Below, piece after piece: positions 52,629 to 62,329 of a DNA stretch of 64,000 nt. Location: contig NZ_FQUT01000008.1 of NCBI RefSeq assembly GCF_900129245.1, forward strand, positions 124,001-188,000, given 5' to 3'. Position 1 is the stretch's first letter, and each line of letters opens with the position of its first letter. The translations under genes were made by a program, and so were the position numbers. The notes under the pieces were generated by a model, which had not been told where the DNA came from, did no database searches, and saw only the letters and a list, made by a program, of their open reading frames with translations. The stretch is from Chryseobacterium arachidis. GTDB taxonomy: Bacteria; Bacteroidota; Bacteroidia; Flavobacteriales; Weeksellaceae.

Positions 52629-53498
52629 ATGCAAAAAAATCAATCAATTACTTTACACCGGTTAGAAAATAACAGGAGTATTGCCGTCGGATTCTGGGAC
52701 CGGTCCTCGCCTGATATAAAAGATGCCTACCAACCACACAGGCACGATCACTATACCTGTATGCTCCTTGAAACCGGTGAACTTGAAGTATTATTGGATT
52801 TCGAACATTTTGTAATGCCAGCCAAAACTTTATTCATTTCACCTCCGGATCAGGTTCATCAGGTGCTTAATCATTCTGTTGCCAGTGGATGGTATATCTC
52901 TTTTGAGAATCATTTGATCGAAGAATCTATGAGGGCACGCTTAGATCAATCTTTAGCTGAAATAATTTCGGTAACCCTTTCTGAAAAAGAGTATGGATGG
53001 TTCCGGTCTGTTATTTTTTCATTATTGCAATTAAAAGATTTCAATATAACTCCTTACAGAGAAGTAGAACAACCGCTTCTTTCGGCATTTATAGCACAGG
53101 CAGGATTATGTTACCAAAACAAAGCTGAAAATAAATCTTCTAATTTTGCATCTCGTCCTATTATTATTACCAAAAAATTCAGGAACCTGGTACAATATCA
53201 TTTTAAAACCATGAAACGTCCTGCCGACTATGCAAAACAATTGAATATCAGTGTTTCCCATCTTAATGACACCGTAAAAAAAATCACAGGATTATCTGCT
53301 TCTTCGATCATTCATAAGGAAATATTGACGGAAGCCCAACGACTGCTGTATTATACGGATGTGAGCATCAAGGAGATTTCCTATTGCTTAGGTTACGAGG
53401 ATCCTAAATATTTCATAAAACTGTTCCGTAAAAAAACAGGCTATTCTCCAACGGAGTTTAGAAAACAAAGTAATAATACTAAAGATACCAATATATAG
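52629..53498 (+). CDS. AraC-family transcriptional regulator with cupin sensor
   Basis: 289 residues. An AraC-type cupin (about 10-140: YQPHRHDHYTCMLLETGELEV, LFISPPDQVHQV) carries His residues that may bind a ligand or metal. The C-terminal domain (about 185-280) has both helix-turn-helix motifs (RPADYAKQLNISVSHLNDTVKKITG, SIKEISYCLGYEDPKYFIKLFRKKTGYSPTEFR). It is followed by an NTF2-like gene and a broken NmrA-type gene, a combination that suggests it once controlled both. Confidence 0.92.
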   Translation: MQKNQSITLHRLENNRSIAVGFWDRSSPDIKDAYQPHRHDHYTCMLLETGELEVLLDFEHFVMPAKTLFISPPDQVHQVLNHSVASGWYISFENHLIEESMRARLDQSLAEIISVTLSEKEYGWFRSVIFSLLQLKDFNITPYREVEQPLLSAFIAQAGLCYQNKAENKSSNFASRPIIITKKFRNLVQYHFKTMKRPADYAKQLNISVSHLNDTVKKITGLSASSIIHKEILTEAQRLLYYTDVSIKEISYCLGYEDPKYFIKLFRKKTGYSPTEFRKQSNNTKDTNI

Positions 53499-53640
53499 AA
53501 GACTTACTTTCATTCAATACGCGATTTGTCCACCTATTCAGGTTGTTTGTAAGTGGTTTTAGACCAAAGTATTTTTCAACTTTGCACAACCATTAAGTAT
53601 TGCAATACGGTAATTTATTTTTAATTTAAAAATTCAATTT

Positions 53641-54066
53641 ATGAACAATCAAAACCCCACAAACAACAGAAAGTATACCCTATCTACCACTCCTGAAGGC
53701 ATTGTAGATTCTCTTTTAGCCCATATTAATTCTTTGGATGTCGAAACCATGCTCGGCTTCTATGAAAGTGATGCGATTCTTGTAAATGCCAAAGGCGAAC
53801 CTCAGCGTGGAAGAGAAGACATAGGTGCCGAACTTTCCCGATATTTCAGTTTCGGTCTTCCCATGAGCATCACCGCAAGACATATTTTTGTAGCGGGCGA
53901 TCTTGCTTCTCTGGTATTGGATTGGAATATTGTAGGTATTGGCAAAAATGGTGAGAAGGTGCATATGGTAGCTACTTCTAACGATATTGCCAGAAAAGGA
54001 TCTGACGGCTATTGGAGATATATCATCGACAATCCTTTCGGGACACAGGTTCGAAGCCTATATTAA
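53641..54066 (+). CDS. NTF2-like/SnoaL-type small enzyme or binding protein
   Basis: 141 residues with the cone-shaped alpha+beta fold of the SnoaL/DUF4440 group: TPEGIVDSLLAHINSLDVETMLGFYESDAILVN, GREDIGAELSRYFS, LASLVLDWNIVGIG, VHMVATSNDIARK, WRYIIDNPF. No unique catalytic residue can be named. A perfect 12-bp palindrome GTATTGCAATAC sits at 53597-53608, 32 bases upstream, and may be an operator. It belongs with the upstream AraC gene and the downstream NmrA remnant. Confidence 0.8.
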   Translation: MNNQNPTNNRKYTLSTTPEGIVDSLLAHINSLDVETMLGFYESDAILVNAKGEPQRGREDIGAELSRYFSFGLPMSITARHIFVAGDLASLVLDWNIVGIGKNGEKVHMVATSNDIARKGSDGYWRYIIDNPFGTQVRSLY

Positions 54067-54095
54067 CCTAATTTTCAAATGTTAAGATATTTGTT

Positions 54096-54393
54096 TATTC
54101 ATTAGATTATCAGCCGATTGCAGCAGAAGATGTCGCAGAGTTTGTTACAGTATTGGCCTTGAAAGCTCCTAAAAACAATATTATTGAAATTGCGGGTCCT
54201 GGAAAAGGCAGCAATGGATCAGTTCGTTTTTCGGTATCTTAACATTAGCGGACAGGCAAAAGATGTTATTTCTGATGATAATAATAACTATATATTTTTT
54301 GAGATTCCAAAATCCGGGTTGGTACCTTCCGGTGATTATTTACAGGGAAATATCTATTTCGACGATTGGGCAAAATATCAGAAGCGTGATTAA
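54096..54393 (+). pseudogene. C-terminal remnant of an NmrA-type SDR (frameshifted)
   Basis: From 54105 one frame reads DYQPIAAEDVAEFV, then VLALKAPKNNIIEIAGPGK; the homologous sequence continues in the next frame from about 54205 with AAMDQFVFRYLNISGQAKDV and SGLVPSGDYLQGNIYFDDW to a stop at 54391-54393. Together these match the C-terminal third of NAD(P)-binding NmrA-type oxidoreductases (PI.AEDVA, AGPE, SLVPG.., F.DW). About 180 N-terminal residues, including the nucleotide-binding motif, are missing, and there is a frameshift around 54195-54215. Confidence 0.75.
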
Positions 54394-54421
54394 ATTTTCT
54401 ACAGTAAAAAGTAATTTTATT

Positions 54422-54445
54422 TTGCAGGTCTAAAAAGACCTGCAA
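54422..54445. terminator. Hairpin between convergent genes
   Basis: A perfect 10-bp stem TTGCAGGTCT / AGACCTGCAA with an AAAA loop, 28 bases past the remnant. Confidence 0.65.
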
Positions 54446-54517
54446 TTTATAATAACCACAGAATGTTTGTTTAACACCTGTAAGTATACCAATATTTAGA
54501 TGTAGCCGTTGTGTATA

Positions 54518-56395
54518 TTAATCCTTGACAAACTTTTCCACCACATTATGTTTAGCCGTAAATAATTTTATGTAATACACACCTTTAGGCAGTGATGATA
54601 CATCGACAGATGAAGTACTAATCTTCCACGTATTGCTACTGACCAATTGGCCTACGGATGAAAAAATCTCATAACGTTCGATTGGATTCTGGCTTTTAAC
54701 ATATAAAATATCTTTTACAGGATTCGGATACACCTTGATTCCGACTTCCGAAGCATTTTCTTCCACAGAAAGCTGGCTGCAGACCGACTTTGCAAGCTTG
54801 GAAATAAAAAACTGTGATTTCCCGTTATTTCCTGTTGCCACTAAAGTATTTACCCCGTCAGAAGCATCCGTAAAAAGCTGACTGTGAAACAGCCCTCCAA
54901 CCACATAATTACCATCATTATCTACAGCAACTGCAGTGAGCTCATCCTGAAATCCATAATTACTCTGTATTTCATTGGTTCCTATCACTTCACCCGTATC
55001 TTTGTTCAGGCGTACCAATAGAGGATCTGCCGAATCATTCTGTGCCCTGGTCATCTGAAACGCTCCCCATTTATCCCCAATTGCTCCTTTAACAAATGCC
55101 AGTTCATTTCCGTTAAGCACCAATTGACCTCTCATAAAACGATATCCCATGGGGGCAGTAGCCGTTAATCCCTCGTGAATTTTAGCCCATTGTACCTCGC
55201 CTGAAGAATTCATTTTCAAAACAAACGGATTGATACCGCTGTTGAAAGGAATAGGAAAACTATAGTTGCCAAATGTAGCTACTGATGTAGCAGTAGTTCC
55301 CCTGTAATAATATCCTGAAAGATAGATGTTGGAATCGTTGTCTTTTACAAGCCCGAATATTTTATCATCCTGAGCCGTGGTATTGGGCGCACTAAATTCT
55401 TTTCTCCAGATTTCATTTCCGTTACCGGCATTGATGGCCAGCATAAATCCTTCATTATTAAACGGAACAGAATTATAAGAAAAAGGAAAAGGACTCAGGA
55501 AACTCGCACTCCTTGATCCGGCAATATAATATCTGTTTAAAGCCTCATCATACAGCATGTTTATTTTTCCTCCACCTACTGCCGATGCCAATGTTCCTGT
55601 AACAGGAAGAAGAACAGGATTAGGCGCCGGAGTCATATTTCCGTTGTTGTAATTAAATTTTACAAGATAGTACTGAAATGTGTTGGTGAAGGTTGACGGT
55701 ACTGTTATCAATCCATCAAGATGTGTTCCTGCCGCAAAACCTAGAACTGCGTGGATATTTTTTGCATTATCCATGCACCATACTCCATTGTCAGCAGATC
55801 TTACCGCATAGCTTACGTTGCCCTGCAACGGTTTTTGCCATGCTAAGGATCCATTTGAAGTATTATATTTTAAAAGAAAAGCGGTATTGATACCCGGATG
55901 TGGTTCCGGGCTGTTGTAGGCAACATTCACCACCGGAAGGGAAACATTCGTGTCAAAATAAATCGGAATATAAGTAGAAGGTGCGCTGGTGTTGGCCTGG
56001 TTTGTAGCATTAAGCATGATATACAATCCTCCATTGTTGTCTGTTTCCAGCTTCCATGCATTTTCAACATCTCCATACCCTCCGATGGTCTGGCTCCAGC
56101 GAACATTGCCCTGGCAGTCTGTCGAAAAAAGCAGCAAGTCCCGGGAATGGTAATGCGTTACCGATTGGCCATCAAGCTGGGGTGTTCCCCCAAATACAGT
56201 GGTAAGATAATAGTAATTGTTCTGGTTGTCTACTGCCACACTCCGGATCATCTCATCGGTAGTTTCATTAAATCCTATCCCGGATGAGCCGTTATTTCCT
56301 CCGCCCTGCCTGGCCCATTGCCACTGATAGTTTTGGGCATTTACCAAGGAAGATGCGGCAAGCATACAAACTAAAAAATGTATTTTGGTTTTCAT
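54518..56395 (-). CDS. Secreted protein with type A T9SS sorting domain
   Basis: 625 residues from the ATG at 56395; the in-frame Met at 56443 would place 16 residues before a clear signal peptide (MKTKIHFLVCMLAASSLVNAQ) and is rejected. The body contains repeated beta-propeller-like units, SBBP type (SVAVDNQNNYYYLTTVFGG, LVKDNDSNIYLSGYYY, AVAVDNDGNYVVGGLF). The C-terminal sorting domain (about 560-625) is KVYPNPVKDILYV, SSLPKGVYYIKLF, VEKFVKD. It is exported by type IX secretion to the surface or medium; ligand unknown. Confidence 0.9.
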   Translation of the reverse strand: MKTKIHFLVCMLAASSLVNAQNYQWQWARQGGGNNGSSGIGFNETTDEMIRSVAVDNQNNYYYLTTVFGGTPQLDGQSVTHYHSRDLLLFSTDCQGNVRWSQTIGGYGDVENAWKLETDNNGGLYIMLNATNQANTSAPSTYIPIYFDTNVSLPVVNVAYNSPEPHPGINTAFLLKYNTSNGSLAWQKPLQGNVSYAVRSADNGVWCMDNAKNIHAVLGFAAGTHLDGLITVPSTFTNTFQYYLVKFNYNNGNMTPAPNPVLLPVTGTLASAVGGGKINMLYDEALNRYYIAGSRSASFLSPFPFSYNSVPFNNEGFMLAINAGNGNEIWRKEFSAPNTTAQDDKIFGLVKDNDSNIYLSGYYYRGTTATSVATFGNYSFPIPFNSGINPFVLKMNSSGEVQWAKIHEGLTATAPMGYRFMRGQLVLNGNELAFVKGAIGDKWGAFQMTRAQNDSADPLLVRLNKDTGEVIGTNEIQSNYGFQDELTAVAVDNDGNYVVGGLFHSQLFTDASDGVNTLVATGNNGKSQFFISKLAKSVCSQLSVEENASEVGIKVYPNPVKDILYVKSQNPIERYEIFSSVGQLVSSNTWKISTSSVDVSSLPKGVYYIKLFTAKHNVVEKFVKD

Positions 56396-56588
56396 AGATA
56401 TTGTTTTGCTGGGCAAATTATATAAAAATATTAAAAGCATCACTATAAATCACAATATTTTGACAATAAACAGATACCACATGAATGATTAACCTTTCCA
56501 TAAGAAGAGCATTTATTATTTTTTCCTAAGAATAATGTACACTTTTTAGGATTTTCAGGATTTATAAATGAGTATATTATATGTCACA

Positions 56589-56620
56589 AAATCAGGCTAC
56601 CCCAGAGGATAGCCTGATTT
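56589..56620 (-). terminator. Terminator of the glycerophosphodiesterase gene
   Basis: An 11-bp perfect stem AAATCAGGCTA / TAGCCTGATTT just behind the minus-strand gene stop at 56626. Confidence 0.8.
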
Positions 56621-56625
56621 ATCAT

Positions 56626-57504
56626 TTAATAGTAAAGCTCTTTATTTTTAAGATAATGAATTAACTCTTTTGGTCTATCAGTCTGAATCATATTCACTCC
56701 TTTATTAATATACCAATCGTACACATCAGGATTATCCAAAACTTTATCATCATTGTTTCCGGCGTTGTGATGCGGCCATAAGGAGTTTACCCAGATTTTT
56801 ACCTTATTTTCTTTTAATTTCTTAAAATCAATTAAATCTTTTTCTGTTGATCCGATGGTAAATTCAAAACCGTAGATTTTGTAGTTTTTAATAAAGTCTG
56901 AAATAGTCTTAAGATCGTCTTCTTTGCCCAATCTGATAATCGGCATGTAATGAATTTCACTTTTAATATCACCATACTTCCTATTGAACTCACTGTAAGA
57001 CTCGTGACCTTTAAATAAAATCTGATCAAACATTTTTCTCTTTTTAACTAAAGGATATACCTGTTTGATATAGTCAAAGCCTTTGTCCAGATTCAGTAGA
57101 ATTTTTCCGTCACTAAGGTCAAGAATTTCTTCCAAAGTCGGAACTTTCATTTGAGTTTCCACTCCCAATCCATCTCTGAGATGAAATCTTTTAATTTCTC
57201 CCAGAGTAAAATCCAACGGTTTTCCCTTTCCCGTTGTTGTTCTGTCTATTGTATTGTCGTGCATCAGGATCAGAACGCTGTCTTTGGTCATGGCAAGATC
57301 TATTTCAGCCATATCCACACCTTTTTCAATCGCTTTTTTAATGGCCCAAACAGAGTTTTCCGGAGCCTCCCGCCAGTCACCACGATGGGCAACCACCATT
57401 ACTTTATCGTCAGGAAACTTAGATAAGGAAACTTCTTTTTTCTGGGCAGAAAACTCCAAAAAGATTGCAACAAAAAGGAGTGCCAATAATTTATTCTTTA
57501 ACAT
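56626..57504 (-). CDS. Secreted glycerophosphodiester phosphodiesterase
   Basis: 292 residues from the ATG at 57504, which begins a signal peptide (MLKNKLLALLFVAIFLEFSAQ); the longer ORF start at 57609 would hide it. GDPD motifs: AHRGDWREAPENS (catalytic His-Arg and Glu), DMAEIDLAMTKD (metal-binding Glu-Asp), LMHDNTIDRTTTGKG (catalytic His), and the C-terminal IQTDRPKELI. It cleaves glycerophosphodiesters to glycerol-3-phosphate and an alcohol in the periplasm. It lies downstream of the SusD gene and may supply the nutrient handled by that SusC/D pair. Confidence 0.92.
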   Translation of the reverse strand: MLKNKLLALLFVAIFLEFSAQKKEVSLSKFPDDKVMVVAHRGDWREAPENSVWAIKKAIEKGVDMAEIDLAMTKDSVLILMHDNTIDRTTTGKGKPLDFTLGEIKRFHLRDGLGVETQMKVPTLEEILDLSDGKILLNLDKGFDYIKQVYPLVKKRKMFDQILFKGHESYSEFNRKYGDIKSEIHYMPIIRLGKEDDLKTISDFIKNYKIYGFEFTIGSTEKDLIDFKKLKENKVKIWVNSLWPHHNAGNNDDKVLDNPDVYDWYINKGVNMIQTDRPKELIHYLKNKELYY

Positions 57505-57629
57505 TGATTTTAATTTTAAGTTATTACATGGATTGATTTTGAAAATCCCATCCCGGGAAAGAAAGTGTAAAAAATTTAAATCAAGGGGTTCCGGGATGAG
57601 AGGTTTCAAATAATGTTATTTTTATTTTT

Positions 57630-59033
57630 TTAATATCCCGGATTCTGCTTGACTGCAGGATCTGTATTGATCTGTCCCTGTGGAACCGGCATTAAGAGAT
57701 GATGTTGTTTAATCTGTGCTGTACTGTATCCCTGATTATTACTGAAATGGGCGGTCATTACCGAAATCGCTTTTCCGGTTCTTAGCAGATCAAACCAGCG
57801 ATGTCCCTCTCCTACCAGTTCCAGCCTTCTTTCGCGATCAATTTCATTTAAAAACGATTCTTTAGAACTAAGATTTACCGTCGGAATTCCTGCTCTGGTT
57901 TTGATTTTATTCAAATACAGATTGGCATTCACAAAATCATTCTGCTCTGTAAAACATTCTGCCATCATTAGAAAAACATCGGCTAATCTCAACACCACAA
58001 AATTACTTCCACCGTCTGCAATGGTATTGGATGTTTTTACCAGTTTTTTACTGAAAGGAATTCCATTAGGCGTTAACCCAATATATGCTGAACGTCTTGT
58101 ATCTCCGGTTGAATAAAGATTGTAAACTTCTTTTGTCGGAAGATTATGACCTTTTGCCCCTGAAACTGATCCCGACGGACTGAACATCTGAAAAGCCGTG
58201 CTTCCTTCCGAATTTCCGTTCAATCCTGAAGCGAACTGTACATCAAAAATAATTTCAGCATTGTTTTTATTGGTAACATCAAAGATCTTATTAACATCGG
58301 TTAAAAGCTGATATCCCAAAGGTTCTACCAGATTTAAATAGGTTAAAGATTCTGTATATTTTTTCTGGGTTAAAAGTACCTTCCCCAAAATTCCCAAAGC
58401 AGCACCTTTTGTTACCCTTCCTTTTTGCGTTATGGTATTTGGCAAAAGGCCGATGGCAGCTTTCAAGTCTGTTTCTATCGCTGCATATACTTCTGCGAGA
58501 GGCGTTCTCGGCTGACCGAAATATTCGTTGACATTCGTGGTTTCTTTTAAAACCAATGGAACATCACCATAAACTCTCACTAAATTAAAATACATCATAG
58601 CCCTCAGAAACCTCATCTCCCCGATTCTTGTATTCTTCAAAGCATCCGTCATATCAGGAATATTTCCGATTCTGGCTAAAATAATATTTGCCTGCTGAAT
58701 TCCGATATAATTATCTTTCCAGGTACTTGCAATTAAACTGTTATTGGGCTGAATCGTAAAAAAATCGAGTTCACCATAGGTGAAAGCATCATTTGCAGGA
58801 ACTTCATCATAGGTATTATCAGACGGAAGCTCTCCTAATGCCGGCATTCCCAATTGATACTGCCCGGTATATTGTAACGCACCATACACCGAAACAATTC
58901 CTTGTTCAATCTCTGACGAATTGGTATAGAACTGTGAAGAAACTTTTTGTGCTTCAGGATTTACGTCCAGAAGATCAGACGAGCAGGAAGCCAAAACCGA
59001 AAGACTGAATATTGTAATAAGTATTTTTTTCAT
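57630..59033 (-). CDS. SusD/RagB-family outer-membrane lipoprotein
   Basis: 467 residues. Lipobox Cys17 (SVLASC). SusD landmarks are TWKDNYIGIQQANIILARIGNI, NTRIGEMRFLRAMMYFNLVRVYGDVPLV, VTKGAALGILGKVLLTQKKYTESL and DRERRLELVGEGHRWFDLLRTG. It is the lid of the SusC channel encoded 3 bases upstream. With the diesterase gene 125 bases downstream, the substrate may be a phosphodiester-containing compound such as a lipid headgroup or phosphorylated glycan (inference). Confidence 0.93.
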   Translation of the reverse strand: MKKILITIFSLSVLASCSSDLLDVNPEAQKVSSQFYTNSSEIEQGIVSVYGALQYTGQYQLGMPALGELPSDNTYDEVPANDAFTYGELDFFTIQPNNSLIASTWKDNYIGIQQANIILARIGNIPDMTDALKNTRIGEMRFLRAMMYFNLVRVYGDVPLVLKETTNVNEYFGQPRTPLAEVYAAIETDLKAAIGLLPNTITQKGRVTKGAALGILGKVLLTQKKYTESLTYLNLVEPLGYQLLTDVNKIFDVTNKNNAEIIFDVQFASGLNGNSEGSTAFQMFSPSGSVSGAKGHNLPTKEVYNLYSTGDTRRSAYIGLTPNGIPFSKKLVKTSNTIADGGSNFVVLRLADVFLMMAECFTEQNDFVNANLYLNKIKTRAGIPTVNLSSKESFLNEIDRERRLELVGEGHRWFDLLRTGKAISVMTAHFSNNQGYSTAQIKQHHLLMPVPQGQINTDPAVKQNPGY

Positions 59034-59036
59034 GAT

Positions 59037-62000
59037 TTAAAATTTAAGATTAAAGCCCATTGAATAAATTCTTGCCACTGGATAATATGCCTGATCAAAG
59101 CCCTGCGTCAAAACATTGTCTGAAGTGGCATCGATATTCATTCCTTTGTATTTTGAAATGGTGAAAATATTGTTTCCGACCAGATAAATCTGCGCATTTT
59201 CGATCCCGATGTTTTCCAGCATATTTTTAGGAAGGTTGAATGCTAAACGAAGTGATCTCAACCTTAAATAATCTCCGTTCTTAAAGTATAGATTAGACGT
59301 TCTCGCCTCTTTTCTGTTATTGGAAAAATTCATGTTCGGCATTCCGAAAAAACCGTCAGGATTCGTTACCGGATTGTAGCGGTTATCAAAATAATACTGA
59401 GAAGCCATCCCAAAACCTTCACCAGATTCTAAAGTTGTGACAGCATCGGCATTGTAGATTTTTTTCCCAAGTTCGCTGTATAATGTAAAACTCAACTCAA
59501 AAAGTCCGTATCTGAAATTGTTATTGAAGCCCAAAATGTATTTTGGAACCCCGCTTCCGAAGCTTCTTTTATCGTTAACGTCAATTTTCCCGTCACCATT
59601 CAAATCTTCCATGATATAGTCTCCGACCATGGTTCCCGTGATATGAGGCGAATTATTGATTTGTTCCTGCGTTTTGTAAATCCCAATAATATTGTAGCCA
59701 TACATTTCGCCAATCGAACCTCCGACTTTCGTAATCGAGAAGTTGTTTTCTCCGGTAATAATCTGTTTCTGACCGTTTGCTAAAGCCAACACTTCATTTT
59801 TATTGGTTGAAAAATTAAAGCTTCCCGAATAGGTAAAATCTTTCGCAATATTGAACGTTTTTGAAGCAATCTGCAATTCGAAACCTGAATTTTTAATCTT
59901 ACCAATGTTCTGTAAAGAAGTGCTGAAGCCCGATTGCTGAGGAACTGGAACATCAAGCAACAAGCCATCTCTGTTCAGAATATAATAATCCGCTGAAATA
60001 TTCAGTATATTTTTAAACAAAGAAAAATCGACTCCGAAATTATTTGATCTTGATTTCTCCCAGGAAATATTCGGATTAGGAGCCGTAGCTGTTGTATATC
60101 CCGGAGTCAAAGCTCCAGCAAAAGGGTAATTCTCCGGATTCATCAGAGAAAGTGCCCCGAAATTTGGGATCTGGTTGTTTCCGTTGCTTCCTAAACTGTA
60201 TCTTAATTTTAAATCTGTTACGATATTATTTTCAGGAAAGAAGCTTTCATTACTGATCGTCCAGCCCGCTGAAAAAGCATAAAAATCTCCCCATTTAGAA
60301 TTTTTCCCAAAACGGGATGATCCGTCCCTACGGTAAGAAGCCATCAAGTTATACTTATTGTCGAACGTATAATTTAATCTCGTAAAATAAGAAAGCAACC
60401 TCCACTTATACTGCGTCAGTGTATTTTTAAACGAAGTTCCTCCCGCAATATTTCTGATGCTGTTATCCGGAAATGCCGTTGCTTCCGTAAAAAGCTGGGT
60501 ATTATCTTCCTGCTGGAATGACTGTCCGGCAATGGCATCCACTCTGTGATTTCCCCATTTTCTGTCGTAGGAAAGTAAGTTTTCAATTAAATAATTCTTA
60601 CGGATATATTCTGTTCTGTTGGCAAAAGTTACATCCGGAGCCGCTGCTCTGTAAGCACCTACAGTAGACGGATCGAAGAAGTTATATTCATAATTGGAGT
60701 AATCTCCTCCCACTGAAAATCTATATTTAAAACCTTTCATCAGTTCCAGTTCGGTGAAAATATTTCCGAAAGTTTTAAATAAAGTATATTTTCTGTTTAT
60801 CATGTCCTGAACCGCCACAGGATTTTCCACCAAAGCTGCATCTGTAGAGGTATTTCCTAAAATCTGCTGTGAAATTGTAGGGCTTCCGTCGCTATTATAA
60901 GCTTTAAAGAAAGGATACATGGTTGTCGCCATCTGCACCGGGTTATAGCTTCGGGAAAAATCTGCCACAATAGTTCCTGTTGCGTAAGACGGCGTCATGG
61001 TAACACCTATTTTCCATTTGTCTGTAAGGTCGGTTGAAAGGTTGATGCTTGTTGAAAATTTTTCATAATCTGTTCCGATCACCAATCCTTTTTGGTTAAA
61101 ATAAGAGGTTGTAAAAGCATATTTACTTTTATCGCTTCCCCCTGTAATATTCAGGGAAGTCTGACTGATCGGCGCAGGTCTCATCACGGTATTCAGCCAG
61201 TCGGTATCGGTTAATTCAGATTGTTTCGCAAGGTAAGGAGCCAAATAATCAGGAATTAACTCTCTTAAAGAAGCTCCTTTGCTTACTCTTGTTGCATTAT
61301 CATCAAAACTGCTTCTGTTACTGCCTTTGGAAAGATAATTATTGTCTCTCGCCTCTTTCAGGAAGGTAGCCATGTCGTAAGCGTTCACCAGTTTTACATT
61401 ATCGCTTCGGGTTTGCATTCCGTAGTAGGTATCAAAAGAAACATTCATTCTTCCCTTTTTTCCCTGTTTGGTTTCAATGATAATAACCCCGTTGGCTCCT
61501 CGTGAACCATAAATAGCGGCAGAAGCAGCATCTTTTAGGATATCAATTTTTGCAATGGAATTGGGATCAATGGCATTTAAATTTGAACCTTCCGTTAAAG
61601 GAAGTCCGTCCACAACAATCAGAGGATTAGATCCTGCGGTTAATGTTCCAATCCCTCTCACTCTGATAGTCGGTGATCCTCCCGGGCTTGCATTCGCCTG
61701 TGTGACCTGGATTCCCGTTGCTTTGCCTGCAATAATATCTCCGAAATTGCTGGAAGCAATGCCTTTCATCTGCTTTTCGTCAATTGAAGAAATAGAACCT
61801 GAATTATTTTTTTTGCTTTGCTTTCCGTATCCTACCAAAACTACTTCATCAATCGTTTTTTCTCTGGATTTTACCGTGTCTTTTATTAAATTGACATAAT
61901 CTGCAGTCTGAACTGCTTTTTCCCTCTCTATTTTGGCCACCGCTTTTGGATTAAGACGAACCGTCACGGTTTTCTGATCTGCATTAAAATCGAGACCCAC

Positions 62001-62258
62001 ATTTTTCTTCAGGTAATCCAAAGATGCAGATAACGATTGAAAATTGATCCTGGATTCATCCACCTGAATATCTTTCAGATCGGAAACTGAATAAAAAAAT
62101 TTTACTCCATGCAATTTTGAGAGCTTCTCAAAGATCTTAATTAAAGGAGTTTTCCGCTGAATTACGGACTGCTGAAAACATTTGTTAGCCTCTGCGAAGG
62201 AAAATTGTGGCGCACACAAAAGACCCAACAACATCATGCTAATTGTTGTTTTTTTCAT
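59037..62258 (-). CDS. SusC/RagA-family TonB-linked receptor with STN signalling domain
   Basis: 1073 residues. Signal peptide 1-22. STN (secretin and TonB N-terminal) domain at about 30-103 (PLIKIFEKLSKLHGVKFFYSVSDL, LDYLKKNVGLDFNADQKTVTV), then TonB box and plug (TIDEVVLVGYGKQSKKN, IIAGKATGIQVTQANASPGGSP, IDILKDAASAAIYGSRGANGVIIIET) and barrel. The STN domain is what passes the substrate signal to a FecR anti-sigma factor, which is encoded just upstream. The family's carboxypeptidase-like domain between STN and plug is missing or very short. Confidence 0.94.
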   Translation of the reverse strand: MKKTTISMMLLGLLCAPQFSFAEANKCFQQSVIQRKTPLIKIFEKLSKLHGVKFFYSVSDLKDIQVDESRINFQSLSASLDYLKKNVGLDFNADQKTVTVRLNPKAVAKIEREKAVQTADYVNLIKDTVKSREKTIDEVVLVGYGKQSKKNNSGSISSIDEKQMKGIASSNFGDIIAGKATGIQVTQANASPGGSPTIRVRGIGTLTAGSNPLIVVDGLPLTEGSNLNAIDPNSIAKIDILKDAASAAIYGSRGANGVIIIETKQGKKGRMNVSFDTYYGMQTRSDNVKLVNAYDMATFLKEARDNNYLSKGSNRSSFDDNATRVSKGASLRELIPDYLAPYLAKQSELTDTDWLNTVMRPAPISQTSLNITGGSDKSKYAFTTSYFNQKGLVIGTDYEKFSTSINLSTDLTDKWKIGVTMTPSYATGTIVADFSRSYNPVQMATTMYPFFKAYNSDGSPTISQQILGNTSTDAALVENPVAVQDMINRKYTLFKTFGNIFTELELMKGFKYRFSVGGDYSNYEYNFFDPSTVGAYRAAAPDVTFANRTEYIRKNYLIENLLSYDRKWGNHRVDAIAGQSFQQEDNTQLFTEATAFPDNSIRNIAGGTSFKNTLTQYKWRLLSYFTRLNYTFDNKYNLMASYRRDGSSRFGKNSKWGDFYAFSAGWTISNESFFPENNIVTDLKLRYSLGSNGNNQIPNFGALSLMNPENYPFAGALTPGYTTATAPNPNISWEKSRSNNFGVDFSLFKNILNISADYYILNRDGLLLDVPVPQQSGFSTSLQNIGKIKNSGFELQIASKTFNIAKDFTYSGSFNFSTNKNEVLALANGQKQIITGENNFSITKVGGSIGEMYGYNIIGIYKTQEQINNSPHITGTMVGDYIMEDLNGDGKIDVNDKRSFGSGVPKYILGFNNNFRYGLFELSFTLYSELGKKIYNADAVTTLESGEGFGMASQYYFDNRYNPVTNPDGFFGMPNMNFSNNRKEARTSNLYFKNGDYLRLRSLRLAFNLPKNMLENIGIENAQIYLVGNNIFTISKYKGMNIDATSDNVLTQGFDQAYYPVARIYSMGFNLKF

Positions 62259-62329
62259 AGCTTTGCTGAAATTAGTTGTTATTTGACTGATTTATATTCA
62301 ATGCATCGGTAACCCCCATTACCGCTGCA

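Noticed and set aside
53597..53608. GTATTGCAATAC palindrome as a definite AraC operator
   Set aside because: AraC-family proteins usually bind direct repeats, and only one copy is present, so it is mentioned only with the NTF2-like gene.
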